Positions 49,619 to 56,616 of a DNA stretch of 64,000 bases are shown one piece after another. The DNA is taken from the NCBI RefSeq assembly GCF_011047135.1, contig NZ_CP049255.1, positions 62,001 to 126,000 on the forward strand. The letters are read 5' to 3'. A program made the position numbers and the translations under genes. This stretch comes from Microbacterium endophyticum (GTDB taxonomy: Bacteria > Actinomycetota > Actinomycetes > Actinomycetales > Microbacteriaceae). The notes beneath the pieces were generated by a model that worked only from the letters and a program-made list of their open reading frames with translations, searched no databases and was not told the origin of the DNA. Every line of letters starts with the position of its first letter. The first letter of the stretch is position 1.

Positions 49619-50731
49619 GTGAGTACACCTACACAGCCCGAATCGAGCGAAACAGTCCTCGGCGACCGCTTTTTGCTTGCAGAGCTTCTGGGTTCGGGCG
49701 GATCCGGCCGAGTGTTTGCGGCCACTGATCTTCAGCTTGAACGCCGTGTCGCGGTAAAAGTATTTTCTCCCACGATCGTTTCTGGCACAGATGGAGTGCG
49801 AGCGCGCAAAGAGACAACAATCCTTGCGGGACTCTCACATCCGGCGCTCGTGACGCTTCACGACGCACAACTCGAGCATGACCCGCCCTACATCGTCATG
49901 CAGCTCATTGACGGCCCGACACTCGCAGATGCCATCGCGAACGGTGATTCTTCCGCGAAGCTCGCTCGCGCAGTTGCGATAAACGTGGCAGGTGCGCTCG
50001 ACGTAGTCCACTCTTCGGGAATCGTGCACCGAGACATCAAGCCGTCGAACATTCTTTTGAGTCGGACCGAGGACGGCCATCAGCCAGTGCTTGCAGACTT
50101 CGGTATCGCGGTCGAAATGGATGCGACTCGTATCACGCAACCTGGCATAACAATCGGCACCGCGGCGTACCTTAGCCCCGAGCAGGTCAAGGGCTACTCC
50201 CCCTCTCCCGCCGGCGATATTTACTCACTCGGTCTGGTACTGATCGAAGCGTTGACAGGAGAGCGCGCGTTTCCTAGCGCTTCAGCACACGCAACGATGT
50301 TGGCCCGCCTTGACACAGATCCTTCGCTCCCGCAGGACCTTCCCGGAGGCTGGCGAGCGATGCTCACCGCAATGACAGCCGCGAGGCCGGAGCAACGGCC
50401 GAGCGGTCGCCAAGTCGTCGAAATGGCTGAGTCACTTTCCCAAGATGCATACTTCCCCCAACCGGCGACCGCGAGCACAGCGAAACTCACCGAGCCAATG
50501 CCTGCATCACCCGCGACGCCTCGGCCTGACAAGAGCCGCAACCCCGCACGGCGAGTGATCGCGAGCATCTCGCTTGGGGTAGTCGCACTTGTGATTGCAG
50601 TCATCATCGTTGCGACCGTTAATCTCAATCAGCCGACCGCCGCACAGCCATCTCCGACGCCCACTCTGCCGGCGCTCGAAGAACCGCTGCAATCCCATAT
50701 GCAAGAACTTCTGGACGCGGTGACGCCATGA
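49619..50731 (+). CDS. Membrane Ser/Thr protein kinase
   Basis: 370-residue eukaryotic-like kinase. Gly-loop LGSGGSGRV, ATP-anchoring Lys47 in VAVKVF, catalytic loop HRDIKPSN, DFG in LADFGIA and a Thr-containing activation segment (TRITQPGITIGTAAYLSPEQ). A Pro/Ala-rich juxtamembrane region leads to one membrane segment (about 308-330) and only about 40 outside residues, without PASTA repeats. The upstream extension to 49481 is rejected because of the -10 element. Overlaps the next gene by ATGA. Confidence 0.88.
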   Translation: MSTPTQPESSETVLGDRFLLAELLGSGGSGRVFAATDLQLERRVAVKVFSPTIVSGTDGVRARKETTILAGLSHPALVTLHDAQLEHDPPYIVMQLIDGPTLADAIANGDSSAKLARAVAINVAGALDVVHSSGIVHRDIKPSNILLSRTEDGHQPVLADFGIAVEMDATRITQPGITIGTAAYLSPEQVKGYSPSPAGDIYSLGLVLIEALTGERAFPSASAHATMLARLDTDPSLPQDLPGGWRAMLTAMTAARPEQRPSGRQVVEMAESLSQDAYFPQPATASTAKLTEPMPASPATPRPDKSRNPARRVIASISLGVVALVIAVIIVATVNLNQPTAAQPSPTPTLPALEEPLQSHMQELLDAVTP

Positions 50732-51210
50732 CTTCACGTACATTTTCCGCACGTTCGATGGGTCTGACCGCGGCGCTTCTCGTCGGCATACTTCTGCTTT
50801 CAGGATGTCAGGCAGCGTCAGATTCAGATGGCACAGCAGAGAGTGATGCTTTGCAGTCCCTTGTCATCGACGCCGCCGATGCCTCCGCGGTAGGCGACTA
50901 TGAAACAGCACTCGGCATCCTCGACGAGGTCACAGCGACAGCCGAGGCTCAGTCTTCATCGGGATCTATCGAGGTCGACGAGCTGACGCGCATCACTACC
51001 GCGGTACAAGTCGTCAGAGACGATATCGCGACTCTCCTGGCGGCGGAGGTTGCGGAGCAAGAAGCGATCACACCCTCGGAATCGCCGGTCGCCACCGACC
51101 AGACCGACTCCAACGAGTCGAATCAAAACGTGAACGACTCAACAGAGAACTCTTCCAACGGCAAAGCGAAGGGAAAAGATAAAGAGAAGAGCAATAAGAA
51201 GGGCAAATAG
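50728..51210 (+). CDS. Small putative lipoprotein co-translated with the kinase
   Basis: 160 residues. Signal peptide with lipobox LLSGC (Cys27). The mature protein is Asp/Glu-rich and alpha-helical (about 35-115), then an Asn/Ser-rich linker and a very lysine-rich tail (KAKGKDKEKSNKKGK). No known domain. The ATGA overlap with the kinase gene suggests a shared function at the membrane, such as a sensor or substrate; this is inference. Confidence 0.75.
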   Translation: MTSRTFSARSMGLTAALLVGILLLSGCQAASDSDGTAESDALQSLVIDAADASAVGDYETALGILDEVTATAEAQSSSGSIEVDELTRITTAVQVVRDDIATLLAAEVAEQEAITPSESPVATDQTDSNESNQNVNDSTENSSNGKAKGKDKEKSNKKGK

Positions 51211-51227
51211 CGCGGCAGGCAACGCCC

Positions 51228-51233
51228 TAGGCT
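51228..51233 (+). promoter_or_regulatory. Leaderless -10 element for the AEC transporter
   Basis: TAGGCT ends six bases before ATG 51240. Confidence 0.5.
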
Positions 51234-51239
51234 CGGTAG

Positions 51240-52160
51240 ATGATCGATGTATTGACGGGCTTCGCCGTCGTTGGCGTCGCCATCTTCATCGGCTACATCC
51301 TTGGGCGAATCAATTTGCTCGGAGAGCATGCTCGTTTTGTCCTGAGCCGCTTGACCTTTTTCGTCCTTTCACCGTTTCTTCTCTTCGTTGTCCTTGCCCG
51401 CGCCGACGTCCACAGCCTCTTTTCTGCGCTGTTGCCGGTGTCAGCCATCGCGGCGATCGCCGTGATGCTCGTCTATACCGTGATCGCCCGGGTCTTCTTG
51501 CGGAGATCCGTCGGTAACACGCTCATCGGAGCTCTTTCTGCTGGTCAGGTCAATTCCAACAACATCGGGATTCCGCTCTCGTTGTACCTGCTCGGTAGCG
51601 CCGCATATCCCGCGCCTGTGATTCTGTTGCAGTTGCTCATCTTCACGCCGATCTCAATGGCGATTCTGGATGCTGTCACAACGGGCCAGCGGAAGATTCT
51701 GCCGCTCATTCGCCGCACCGCCACGAACCCGATCGTTATCGGTTCCGTGCTCGGTACCCTCGTCTCCGTTTCCGGTATCGAAATACCCGAGCTCGTCATG
51801 GCGCCAACAGAACTCGTCGCGAACGCATGTGTCCCTGTACTCCTCATTTCCTACGGAATCTCGCTCCACGGCCAACGCGTCCTCAGCACAGCGGGGCACC
51901 GCGCGGACGTATTGCTCGCTAGCGCTTTGAAGCTCTTCGCTATGCCGGCGATCGCGTGGTTCGTTGCTGCGTTCGTGTTTTCGCTTTCGCCGACAGACGT
52001 TTTGATTGTGGTCGTTCTCGCTGCTCTCCCAACCGCTCAGAACGTGTTCAACTACTCGCAGCGCTACGGCATCGGCGAAGCAATATCTCGCGACACAGTA
52101 TTCATCACGACCGTCGGCTGCGTACCGGTGTTGCTGCTGTTGCTACTGCTACTCGCTTAG
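51240..52160 (+). CDS. AEC family transporter
   Basis: 306-residue integral membrane protein with about ten hydrophobic segments, similar to auxin-efflux-carrier-like permeases (malate/malonate type). The family-typical stretch SAGQVNSNNIGIPLSLYLLG is at about residue 100, and LPTAQNVFNYSQRYG is near the C terminus. Substrate unknown. Single gene with its own promoter. Confidence 0.83.
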   Translation: MIDVLTGFAVVGVAIFIGYILGRINLLGEHARFVLSRLTFFVLSPFLLFVVLARADVHSLFSALLPVSAIAAIAVMLVYTVIARVFLRRSVGNTLIGALSAGQVNSNNIGIPLSLYLLGSAAYPAPVILLQLLIFTPISMAILDAVTTGQRKILPLIRRTATNPIVIGSVLGTLVSVSGIEIPELVMAPTELVANACVPVLLISYGISLHGQRVLSTAGHRADVLLASALKLFAMPAIAWFVAAFVFSLSPTDVLIVVVLAALPTAQNVFNYSQRYGIGEAISRDTVFITTVGCVPVLLLLLLLLA

Positions 52161-52245
52161 GCTCCCCCGCTACCCACATAAATACACGCAGAGCGCTACT
52201 CTGGTACGCGAACACTCTCAGGCTTCTCCCAGAAAGGGCCTTTTC

Positions 52246-52797
52246 ATGGCTACATCATCACCCGAAAAGGTTGCCGTCAACGGCATCCGTACCGCTCTTG
52301 GCATCGGCGGCGTTGTCGCGCTCATCGTCGGCATTCTCATTCTCGTCTGGCCGCTGAAGAGCGCCATGGTCGTTGCCGCAATGATCGCTGTCTACGCGAT
52401 CGTCGCTGGCCTCATCTACGCAGGGCTCGGCGTCTTTTCCAAGTCGATGAGCGGCTGGGCTCGCGTCGGGCACATAGCTCTCGGAGTTGTCTTCGTCGCG
52501 GCCGGCATAGTCGCTTTCAGTAATCTCGGTATGGCCGTAGCGGGCTTGGGCATTTTCATCGGCTACGTCATCGCCATCATGTGGATCGTCGAGGGTGTCG
52601 TTTCGCTCACCACGCTGAGTGGCGCCTCCTCCAAGGGCTTGACGATCTTTTTCGCAATCATCAGCATCATCGCTGGTATCTTTTTGCTCGTCTCGCCCAT
52701 CTTCTTGACAGGTGTCTTGTGGCTGTTCATCGGGATCTCGCTGGTTGTTCTCGGAATCTTGCAGATCGTTCGCGCATTCACCTTCAAGTCGCTGTAG
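52246..52797 (+). CDS. DUF308 (HdeD-like) membrane protein
   Basis: 183 residues with six membrane segments. The features are the repeated Gly-rich helices and the VEGVVSLTTL segment of the HdeD family. ATG 52246 follows AGAAAGGGCC; the open frame upstream continues into the AEC gene and is not coding. A TACTCT at about 52195 may be its -10. Role unknown; relatives are linked to acid resistance. Confidence 0.8.
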   Translation: MATSSPEKVAVNGIRTALGIGGVVALIVGILILVWPLKSAMVVAAMIAVYAIVAGLIYAGLGVFSKSMSGWARVGHIALGVVFVAAGIVAFSNLGMAVAGLGIFIGYVIAIMWIVEGVVSLTTLSGASSKGLTIFFAIISIIAGIFLLVSPIFLTGVLWLFIGISLVVLGILQIVRAFTFKSL

Positions 52798-52817
52798 ATC
52801 ACTTCTCTGGATATACG

Positions 52818-52856
52818 AGAGAAGCCGCCGACACTCAACGTGTCGGCGGCTTCTCT
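52818..52856. terminator. Bidirectional terminator between DUF308 and SDR genes
   Basis: AGAGAAGCCGCCGACAC (52818-52834) and its perfect complement (52840-52856) around a five-base loop, between convergent genes. Confidence 0.8.
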
Positions 52857-52869
52857 GATTTCAGCGGGG

Positions 52870-53643
52870 CTACTCCCCCACAAAGGACGTGGTGTCGCCC
52901 ACGAGGCGCGTATTGTCTTCCGGAATCGGGTCGACAACTGCACGCGCCACTTCAGCAGCGAACTCGGCAACGTTGTAAAGCTTTCCTGCCGAATCGCGCC
53001 GCGACGCGATCGCTCCGGGGTTCGCGCGCTCAAGGAGAGTCGCGGTGATAGTTCCCTCGATCATGTCGCCGGACACCGTGACGAAATCGACTCCGACCTC
53101 AGAGAGCGCCGGAATACGTTCGCGAAGTGCATCTTCACCGGCACGTTTCGACAGCGCGACCTGCTCGTACTCCGGCATGGTTTCGGTTGTCCTGATGAAG
53201 TGGGCTTGATGACTCGTGACGAAGACAACTCGAGCACCTGAGCTGAGCAACGGTCGGGCAGTTTCGAGAACGCGCACCTGTGCGTCCCGATTCAGCTGGA
53301 GCGCATAGTCTTCCGCCATTCCGGCTTCCATGCCTCCAGACGCATTTAACACGAGCACGTCGAGCCCACCGAACTCGTTCTTCACTTCGTCGAACATCGC
53401 CTGGACTGAGTCAGCATCTGTGAGGTCTGCACCTACGACGAGAACACGTACCCCGAGTTCGCGAAGCTGATTTGCCAGCTTCTCGGCGCGCGGGGCCTTG
53501 TTCCGGAAATTAACGACGACGTTAGCGCCGGCCTCAGCGAGATAGCGCACAGTGTCCGCGCCGATACCGCGGGAGGATCCAGTGACGAGCGCGGTCTTAC
53601 CCGCGAGCGATCCTGGGCTCAAAACAGACGAAGATTCGGTCAC
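52870..53643 (-). CDS. SDR family oxidoreductase
   Basis: 257-residue Rossmann protein. Cofactor site ALVTGSSRGIGADT near residue 16; a basic residue pattern NFRNKAPRAEKL suggests NADP; NASGG replaces the usual NNAG. The catalytic Tyr/Lys signature is irregular: YEQVALSK has the Lys seven residues after the Tyr instead of four. Similar actinobacterial proteins share this. GTG 53643 follows CAGGAG on the minus strand and is preferred to 53889. Reaction unknown. Confidence 0.82.
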   Translation of the reverse strand: MTESSSVLSPGSLAGKTALVTGSSRGIGADTVRYLAEAGANVVVNFRNKAPRAEKLANQLRELGVRVLVVGADLTDADSVQAMFDEVKNEFGGLDVLVLNASGGMEAGMAEDYALQLNRDAQVRVLETARPLLSSGARVVFVTSHQAHFIRTTETMPEYEQVALSKRAGEDALRERIPALSEVGVDFVTVSGDMIEGTITATLLERANPGAIASRRDSAGKLYNVAEFAAEVARAVVDPIPEDNTRLVGDTTSFVGE

Positions 53644-53709
53644 AAACAACTCCTGACGAAACGGATGCCGCCCGAGATCAGGGCGCGTCTCGACACTATC
53701 AATCACCGC

Positions 53710-53715
53710 TATTGT
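53710..53715 (+). promoter_or_regulatory. Leaderless -10 element for the GDPD gene
   Basis: TATTGT ends seven bases before the GTG start at 53723. Confidence 0.45.
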
Positions 53716-53722
53716 TCGATGC

Positions 53723-54493
53723 GTGACGCATCCGTTCTTTACCGGCACAGCTACACCTCGCATTTTTGCGCACCGCGGACTTGTGTTGCCAGAGGCCGCG
53801 GCGCATGGAGTGGTTGAGAACTCATTCGCTGCCGTTGCGACGGCCCACGCCGAGGGCGTCGAGTACGTCGAGTCGGACTGCCATCTCACTGCCGATGGTG
53901 TGGTCGTGCTCTTCCACGACTCCGATCTGGCTCGGGTAGCCGGGGACCCTCGCGCAGTCGCTGACGTGAGTTCTCACGAGCTCGAAGAGCTGATGTCGCA
54001 GCGTGGCGGCTTGATTACGCTCCGTCAGGCACTCGAGTCTTTTCCCGACCTAAAATTCAATCTCGACGTAAAAGCAGCAGCCGCAGCCGAGCAGGTGGGC
54101 CAACTCGTCGCTCCACACTCCAACCGTGTCCTGATCACTAGTTTCTCGGACGAGCGCAGAATGCTTGCGCTCGCGTCCGCGGCTCGCGCGGGTGGAACAC
54201 CTGCGACTTCAGCGGGTACACGAACGGTCGCAACCCTCTTAGCTGCATCCTCTCTTGGCGTCCAACGCCTCGCGCGTCGACGTGTTGAGAAGGTGGATGC
54301 ATTGCAGATTCCGGAACGGCAAGGGATGCTCCGCATCCTCACTCCGCGCTTAATTCGCGCAGCGCACCAGCTCGAAATCGAAGTGCATGTATGGACAGTG
54401 AACGATGTGGAAACGATGCTTCGGCTCCTGCGTATGGGAGTCGACGGAATCGTCACGGATCGCGCCGATCTCGCCCTGGCTGTGCTGCGCTAG
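53723..54493 (+). CDS. Glycerophosphodiester phosphodiesterase
   Basis: 256-residue TIM-barrel hydrolase of deacylated phospholipids. The catalytic pair is in FAHRG (about residue 14) and ENSFAAVATAHAEGVEYVESDCHLTADGVVVLFHD, with the metal ligands E, D and H. The C terminus has VHVWTVNDVETMLRLLRMGVDGIVTDRADLA. No signal peptide, so it is probably cytoplasmic. Confidence 0.92.
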   Translation: MTHPFFTGTATPRIFAHRGLVLPEAAAHGVVENSFAAVATAHAEGVEYVESDCHLTADGVVVLFHDSDLARVAGDPRAVADVSSHELEELMSQRGGLITLRQALESFPDLKFNLDVKAAAAAEQVGQLVAPHSNRVLITSFSDERRMLALASAARAGGTPATSAGTRTVATLLAASSLGVQRLARRRVEKVDALQIPERQGMLRILTPRLIRAAHQLEIEVHVWTVNDVETMLRLLRMGVDGIVTDRADLALAVLR

Positions 54494-54563
54494 TTCCGAC
54501 CCCCTACGGGCTGAGCATCGGCTGTGAAAAGACCGTTGGAAGGCCCCGTTCGGATGATGCACA

Positions 54564-54595
54564 CAGGTCATGACGTTATACCGGATAACGACCTG
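54564..54595 (+). promoter_or_regulatory. Inverted repeat at the rbpA promoter
   Basis: CAGGT/ACCTG (outer) and CGTTAT/ATAACG (inner) are complementary arms, with five unpaired bases on the left side and a five-base centre. The repeat spans TATACC, the likeliest -10 region of rbpA, and could be an operator or a leader hairpin. Confidence 0.35.
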
Positions 54596-54613
54596 TGACG
54601 AGAGGACCACACA

Positions 54614-54997
54614 ATGGCAGACCGGAGCCTTCGCGGTATACGTCTCGGCGCCCAGAGCTTACAAAGCGAAGAGGGCGTCGTTTTTCATCAGCGCGTGCAG
54701 CACTCATACGTCTGCACGACGTGCCAGCACGAGACAACGCTGACCTTTGCGGCTGACGCAGAGGCACCGCAGACGTGGGAGTGCCGCGCATGCGGTGCTG
54801 AAGCACTTCTGCGTGTCGGTGACAGCACTGTGACTGTTGACCACAGCGACGATAAAGCAGCACGTACCCACTGGGACATGTTGCTCGAGCGTCGCAGTGT
54901 TCCCGAGCTCGAGGAACTCCTCGAAGAACGTCTCGCATACATCCGCGCTCGCCGCGGTGCGGGCGACGACGTGAACAAGGAAAAACTGAGCGCGTAA
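54614..54997 (+). CDS. rbpA: RNA polymerase-binding protein RbpA
   Basis: Essential actinobacterial factor that stabilises the sigma factor-holoenzyme and open complex. 127 residues. It starts ADRSLRGIRLGAQSLQSEEGV; the core has the zinc-binding CTTCQH and ECRACG pairs; the sigma-interacting domain follows with THWDMLLERRSVPELEELLEER. Strong AGAGGA (54601-54606) before the ATG. Confidence 0.96.
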   Translation: MADRSLRGIRLGAQSLQSEEGVVFHQRVQHSYVCTTCQHETTLTFAADAEAPQTWECRACGAEALLRVGDSTVTVDHSDDKAARTHWDMLLERRSVPELEELLEERLAYIRARRGAGDDVNKEKLSA

Positions 54998-55006
54998 CCA
55001 CCTCTC

Positions 55007-55049
55007 AACAAAAGAGCACCAGCCCTATCCGGGTTGGTGCTCTTTTGTT
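55007..55049. terminator. Terminator between rbpA and lnt
   Basis: AACAAAAGAGCACCA (55007-55021) pairs with TGGTGCTCTTTTGTT (55035-55049), extended by GCCC/GGGT with one G-T pair, around a five-base loop. T and A runs in the arms suit both strands; the genes converge here. Confidence 0.85.
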
Positions 55050-55050
55050 C

Positions 55051-56592
55051 TCACTGGATATGCCGTCGGCGCCGCACGAGCACACCAAGCGCGAGAACCG
55101 CGATGAAACTTCCCCACGCAAGAATCGCCTGCACCCAGCCGCCAAGCACGACTGCGGGTGTGAGTCCGATGCGTAGCGGCACGTCAGTGAGCATTGCCCC
55201 GGCTTCGCCAGCGGGGAGCCCGTCGATCACTGTGCCGTCCGGCGCAATGACCTGGCTCGTTCCCACCGTCGAAATATTCACTACGGACCGGCCGGTCTCA
55301 ATCGCGCGCATGCGTGCGAACGCCAACTGCTGCAAGTTCTCATCGGTATCGCGAAAGTCAGCATTGTTTGTCTGGAACATGTACACCTCGGCGCCTTCTT
55401 CTGCGCCTTCCCACACAACATCGTCGTAAATGACATCGAAGCAGATCGCGAGACCAACGGTAGTGCCGTTGACATCAAGCGTCGGAGAATTGGTACCGGG
55501 CGTGTATTCGCGCTGAATGAGATCGATTAGGTCCGGAGCGAGCGCACGAAAGAACCACCTATCCGGAACATACTCGCCGAATGGCACCGGGTGAGTCTTA
55601 TCGTGGACTTGCACCGCTCCTTCACCGCCGATCCAGAGCATCGACGTATTGAAAATGTCATCGCCGCGCACTGTAGCTGCGTTCACGATTAGTGGCGCAT
55701 CAACCTCCTCCGCGACCTGGTCGAGCGCAGCCGCCGTAGACGGTGATGTCGTCGGATCTGAGTCGATGCCGCCCTCAGGCCAGAGCAAGACGTCCATCTC
55801 TTCACCAAAGAGCGCAGACGACGCATCAATTTGAGCGCTGAGCACGGAGTTCGCCGACCGCGAATCGAAATAACCAGATGGACCATTTCCCTGAACAGAA
55901 CCGACACGCATCTCACCAGCATCCGTCGTTACGTACTGTGGCGTGGCAACAAGAACAAGCACGATCGCTGCTGCAGGAATAAGACGACGTAAATCACGTA
56001 TCGCTCCCCCGCGAACCGCCTCAATCACTGCGGCGGTCGCGACGACCATCAAGAAGCTCAACCCGCTTACACCTACCCAGGATGCAATGTGCGCGAGGGG
56101 ACTTTCAGACTGGCTCATTCCGATGCGTGCCCAGGGAAACCCGGTGTACGGCCAAGAGCCCATAACGATTTCTCGAAGCGTCCAGACTCCGCCAATCAGC
56201 GCGGGAAGACCAACGAGGCGCGCCCATCGTGACGGGAACGCTCGCGGGAACCAACGATAGACGAGTGTCAGCAGCACTGAACCGACGGCCATGAGAATCG
56301 ACTCGAGACCCGCCAATGCAAACCATGGCACAACGCCGAGATAACGAGTGATCCACTCAATGTGCACGAGATAAAACGACGCCCCGAAGACGAACCCGAC
56401 GAAAAGCGAACCCCATACGCTTCGACCAACGAGCGCGATCAAGCTAAACGCAATTCCGACGAATGCTAATGGCCACCACCCCACAGATGGGTAAGCGAGA
56501 TCAAGCGTTGGCCCAGCCACCGCGGAGGCCAAGAGAGCAGCCCAGAGGGGTAGAAGCGGACGCGTATGCGGGCGCGATTGCGAGTCAGGCAC
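55051..56592 (-). CDS. lnt: Apolipoprotein N-acyltransferase
   Basis: Adds the third acyl chain to lipoproteins. 513 residues: about seven N-terminal membrane segments, then a nitrilase-like domain with the catalytic Glu in LLWPEGGID, Lys in VHDKTHPVPFGEYVPDR and Cys in LAICFDVIYDD. A further membrane segment and RRRR-type tail close the protein. The GTG start at 56592 is supported by the -10 element. Together with lgt it indicates triacylated lipoproteins. Confidence 0.93.
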   Translation of the reverse strand: MPDSQSRPHTRPLLPLWAALLASAVAGPTLDLAYPSVGWWPLAFVGIAFSLIALVGRSVWGSLFVGFVFGASFYLVHIEWITRYLGVVPWFALAGLESILMAVGSVLLTLVYRWFPRAFPSRWARLVGLPALIGGVWTLREIVMGSWPYTGFPWARIGMSQSESPLAHIASWVGVSGLSFLMVVATAAVIEAVRGGAIRDLRRLIPAAAIVLVLVATPQYVTTDAGEMRVGSVQGNGPSGYFDSRSANSVLSAQIDASSALFGEEMDVLLWPEGGIDSDPTTSPSTAAALDQVAEEVDAPLIVNAATVRGDDIFNTSMLWIGGEGAVQVHDKTHPVPFGEYVPDRWFFRALAPDLIDLIQREYTPGTNSPTLDVNGTTVGLAICFDVIYDDVVWEGAEEGAEVYMFQTNNADFRDTDENLQQLAFARMRAIETGRSVVNISTVGTSQVIAPDGTVIDGLPAGEAGAMLTDVPLRIGLTPAVVLGGWVQAILAWGSFIAVLALGVLVRRRRHIQ

Positions 56593-56598
56593 GTCTCA

Positions 56599-56604
56599 AC
56601 ACTA
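56599..56604 (-). promoter_or_regulatory. Leaderless -10 element for lnt
   Basis: Minus-strand TAGTGT ends six bases before the GTG at 56592, in the 24-base gap after helY. Confidence 0.5.
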
Positions 56605-56616
56605 AGTTGTGCTCGC

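Noticed and set aside
53644-53889. N-terminal extension of the SDR protein
   Set aside because: It overlaps the divergent GDPD gene; a good ribosome-binding site precedes GTG 53643.
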